Of a DNA stretch of 64,000 nt, positions 61,980-64,000 are shown one piece after another. The translations under genes were made by a program, and so were the position numbers. How positions within the stretch are numbered: the first letter of the stretch is position 1; every line of letters starts with the position of its first letter. Below the pieces are notes generated by a model. It had not been told where the DNA came from, did no database searches, and saw only the letters and a program-made list of their open reading frames with translations. The stretch lies in the NCBI RefSeq assembly GCF_000372885.1, contig NZ_KB889967.1:3361430-3425429 (forward strand). The letters run 5' to 3'. This stretch comes from Methyloversatilis thermotolerans. Lineage in GTDB: Bacteria; Pseudomonadota; Gammaproteobacteria; Burkholderiales; Rhodocyclaceae.

Positions 61980-62825
61980 TCAGGGGATATGGAATTCCAG
62001 TTCGTACTTCGCGCCGGCGTCGCTGCCCAGCCGTTCGACCAGCCACGGCATGACGGATTTCAGCGTGGCGGGCAGCGTCCATGGCGGATTGATGATGAAC
62101 AGCCCGCTGCCGAGCATGCCGAAGCCATCCGGCGAAGGCGTGCGCGTGGTCAGCGAAACATGCAGCCAGCTGTCGACCTTCATGCGCTTGAATTTCGCCG
62201 GCAGATCGCGCGATTCCATCCTCTGCAACTGCGGATACCACACGCAGTAGGTGCCGGTCGGAAAGCGGGCCGCCGCATCGCGCAGCGTTTCGAAGGTGTA
62301 GCGATAGTCCTCGCGCATTTCGTAAGGCGGATCGATCAGCACCAGCGCGCGTCGCGGCTGCGGCGGCAGCAGTGACCTCAGATTGGAGAAGCCATCCAGC
62401 TTCTCCAGCCGCACGCTGCGTCCTGCGCCGGCGAAGTTCTCGCCGAGCAGGCGGTAGTCGGTGCTGTGCAGCTCGAACAGCTTCATCCTGTCCTGCTCGC
62501 GCAGCAGTGCGCGGGCGATCATCGGCGAACCGGGGTAGGCGCGCAGTGCGTCTCCGTCATTGAATGCGCGCACGACGTCCACATAGGTGCCCAGCGCCGC
62601 GGGCAGGTCCGGTGCATTCCAGAGACGACCGATGCCCTGCGCGTACTCGGCGTTCTTGGCAGCGTAGCCGCTGTCCAGCGCGTAGGCACCGGCACCCGCG
62701 TGCGTGTCGATATACCAGTAGGGTTTGTCCTTCTGGTTCAGGTACTGGAGCAGTTCGACCAGCACGAAGTGCTTGAGCACGTCGGCCGGATTGCCTGCGT
62801 GGAAGGCGTGGCGGTAGCTGAGCAT
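61980..62825 (-). CDS. rlmJ: 23S rRNA adenine-2030 N6-methyltransferase RlmJ
   Basis: Encodes 281 residues. The N-terminus MLSYRHAFHAGNPADVLKH and the YIDTHAGAGAYAL SAM-binding segment are diagnostic, with LIDPPYEM as catalytic D-P-P-Y motif and GSGLFIINPPW near the end. Makes m6A2030 in 23S rRNA. The frame stays open upstream, but the conserved Met at 62825 is the start. It is one of two rRNA methyltransferases in the window. Confidence 0.95.
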   Translation of the reverse strand: MLSYRHAFHAGNPADVLKHFVLVELLQYLNQKDKPYWYIDTHAGAGAYALDSGYAAKNAEYAQGIGRLWNAPDLPAALGTYVDVVRAFNDGDALRAYPGSPMIARALLREQDRMKLFELHSTDYRLLGENFAGAGRSVRLEKLDGFSNLRSLLPPQPRRALVLIDPPYEMREDYRYTFETLRDAAARFPTGTYCVWYPQLQRMESRDLPAKFKRMKVDSWLHVSLTTRTPSPDGFGMLGSGLFIINPPWTLPATLKSVMPWLVERLGSDAGAKYELEFHIP

Positions 62826-62892
62826 GGGGGCGCGTAGGAAGGGCGAGCGCAAGTATACGCCGGGTGTGCGGGAATCGCCGCCGCGGCCGGAT

Positions 62893-64000
62893 TCAGGCGG
62901 CGATCGGCTCGCTCTGACCGGCAAGTCGGGCCTGGTTGCGGCCGTTGCGCTTGGCGGCGTACAGCGCCTGATCGGCTGCCTGCATCAGTTCGGACGGCGT
63001 CCTGCCCTGCTGCGGATAGAGCGCGATGCCTGTCGATATCGTGATCGAACCCAGTGCACTGCCATGGAAGGACAGTTCCAGCGCCTCGACCGCCGTGCGC
63101 AGCGTTTCAGCGCGGGCAAGTGCGACCTCGCGCTCGGCTTCCGACAGTACCAGCGTGAATTCCTCGCCGCCGTAGCGGGCGGCGATATCGGATTCGCGGG
63201 CGTGTTCGCGCAGCAATCGTCCGACCGCGCGCAGCACCGTGTCGCCCGCTTCGTGGCCGTGTCTGTCGTTGAATTGCTTGAAGTGATCGACATCGATCAT
63301 GAATACCGCGATCGACTGTCCCTTGCGCTGTGCGAGGGCGCACTCGCGTGCCAGCGACTCTTCCAGGTAGCGGCGGTTGAACAGGCCGGTCAGCGCGTCG
63401 CGTACCGACTGCTGCCGCAGCGTTTCGCGCAACTGCAGGTTGCCGATGGACAGTGCCACCTGTTCCAGCGTCTGCGCCATGTGGCTTTCGGCATGCAACC
63501 CCGTTGCGCTGCAGCCATGCAGCGTGATCAGGCCGATGACTTCTCCATGGGCGGTGATCGGCAGGCAGCGGCTGTCGGCGACATCCTGCGGGTGAAGATG
63601 TCCGCAGCATGTCGGGCCGGCCACCTCAGGCTGGTCGTAGGGCTGACCGCGACGCAGGCCCCAGCAGTCCCCGGGTTCGAAGAATTCCTCGTGCATCCGG
63701 TTGCCCCACTGACAGGCCAGACGCAACTGGTTGCGCGAGGATGCCGTCAGGTAGAGTGCGCCGGAAGAGGCATCGAATACGGTGGGCAGGTAATGGTTGA
63801 GCAGCGCCATGGCTTCGTCCAGGTCGCGCGAGGACTGCATGAAGCGCCCGAGTTCGGACAGCGCATGGCTGTGCTCGCTCTGTCTGGCCGCACGATCGAG
63901 CGCCTGGCGCAGTTCGGCATTGCGCGACTGCAGTTCGGCTTCCGCCTCGGCGTTCCGCTGTGCGGTGCTGCGCACCAGCCAGGCCACCAGTGCCACCAGC
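62893..64000 (-). CDS. GAF-GGDEF diguanylate cyclase, N-terminus beyond window
   Basis: About 369 C-terminal residues are present; the frame is still open at the right edge, and the first visible residues (LVALVAWLV) look like the end of a membrane helix. A coiled stretch (AEAEAELQSRNAELRQAL) leads into a GAF domain (about 45-195 of the visible part) and a GGDEF domain with RYGGEEFTLVL. The allosteric I-site R-E-S-D lies five residues before GGEEF. It makes cyclic di-GMP, the signal degraded by the HD-GYP protein at 3578. Confidence 0.93.
   Translation of the reverse strand, partial: LVALVAWLVRSTAQRNAEAEAELQSRNAELRQALDRAARQSEHSHALSELGRFMQSSRDLDEAMALLNHYLPTVFDASSGALYLTASSRNQLRLACQWGNRMHEEFFEPGDCWGLRRGQPYDQPEVAGPTCCGHLHPQDVADSRCLPITAHGEVIGLITLHGCSATGLHAESHMAQTLEQVALSIGNLQLRETLRQQSVRDALTGLFNRRYLEESLARECALAQRKGQSIAVFMIDVDHFKQFNDRHGHEAGDTVLRAVGRLLREHARESDIAARYGGEEFTLVLSEAEREVALARAETLRTAVEALELSFHGSALGSITISTGIALYPQQGRTPSELMQAADQALYAAKRNGRNQARLAGQSEPIAA

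Overview
The window is high-GC, densely packed bacterial DNA with about 59 protein genes. Gene content points to a betaproteobacterium, probably Rhodocyclales-like (Methyloversatilis/Azoarcus/Thauera type): WaaA and a wbpV-wbpL-wbpM type O-antigen block, HemJ-type heme synthesis, a PEP-CTERM protein (which implies exosortase elsewhere), a regulatory-type PTS, and a B12-dependent methionine synthase. This taxonomic placement is inference from gene content; no rRNA or tRNA gene was found in the window.

Layout. 1-2571 (minus): 5' part of a urease operon, ureD-ureA-orf-ureB-orf-ureC (ureC runs off the left edge). 2731-3564: exported trypsin-like protein. 3578-4705: HD-GYP regulator. 4790-11541 (minus): a molybdenum hydroxylase cluster with two large subunits around one 2Fe-2S subunit, plus XdhC and MocA-like cofactor proteins, divergent from a LysR regulator (11658-12617). 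12727-16263 (minus): aliphatic amidase amiE with a NorQ/CbbQ-type AAA+ ATPase and a NorD-type VWA protein. 16421-18981 (minus): SulP transporter and GntR/FCD regulator. 19248-26669: propionyl-CoA to succinyl-CoA module, methylmalonyl-CoA mutase, MeaB chaperone, pccB and pccA. The 588-bp pccB-pccA gap carries four head-to-tail 118-bp repeats, each beginning with a copy of the pccA ribosome binding site and first codons; this is the most unusual feature of the window.

26876-29758: CHASE/PAS histidine kinase. 29777-33351: alcohol dehydrogenase, TIGR03790 protein and Kdo transferase waaA. 33517-38284: wbpV/wbpL/wbpM-like O-antigen genes and apaH. 38377-41969: PTS EIIA(Man)-HPr-EI followed by ruvC-ruvA, with ruvB not adjacent. 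42117-47890: HDOD protein and ferredoxin-type reductase (minus), then an epimerase-like protein, HemJ, an rRNA methyltransferase, a small exported protein and a cytochrome c preceded by an FNR/Anr-like site. 48081-51764: metH behind a strongly folded leader. 51809-57129: GNAT protein, small Cys-motif proteins, ChrA, YdcF, DUF2802 and SPOR proteins. 57390-64000: ridA, recG, a PhoX-like PEP-CTERM protein, DUF2721 protein, rlmJ and a diguanylate cyclase cut by the right edge.

Genes that clearly work together are the urease operon, the molybdenum hydroxylase set, the amidase with its presumed ATPase/VWA chaperone pair, the methylmalonyl-CoA module (no epimerase in the window), the O-antigen initiation genes, and the PTS phosphorelay, which has no sugar permease here. 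Overlapping stop/start codons (GTGA, ATGA, TAATG) mark tight translational coupling in at least nine gene pairs.
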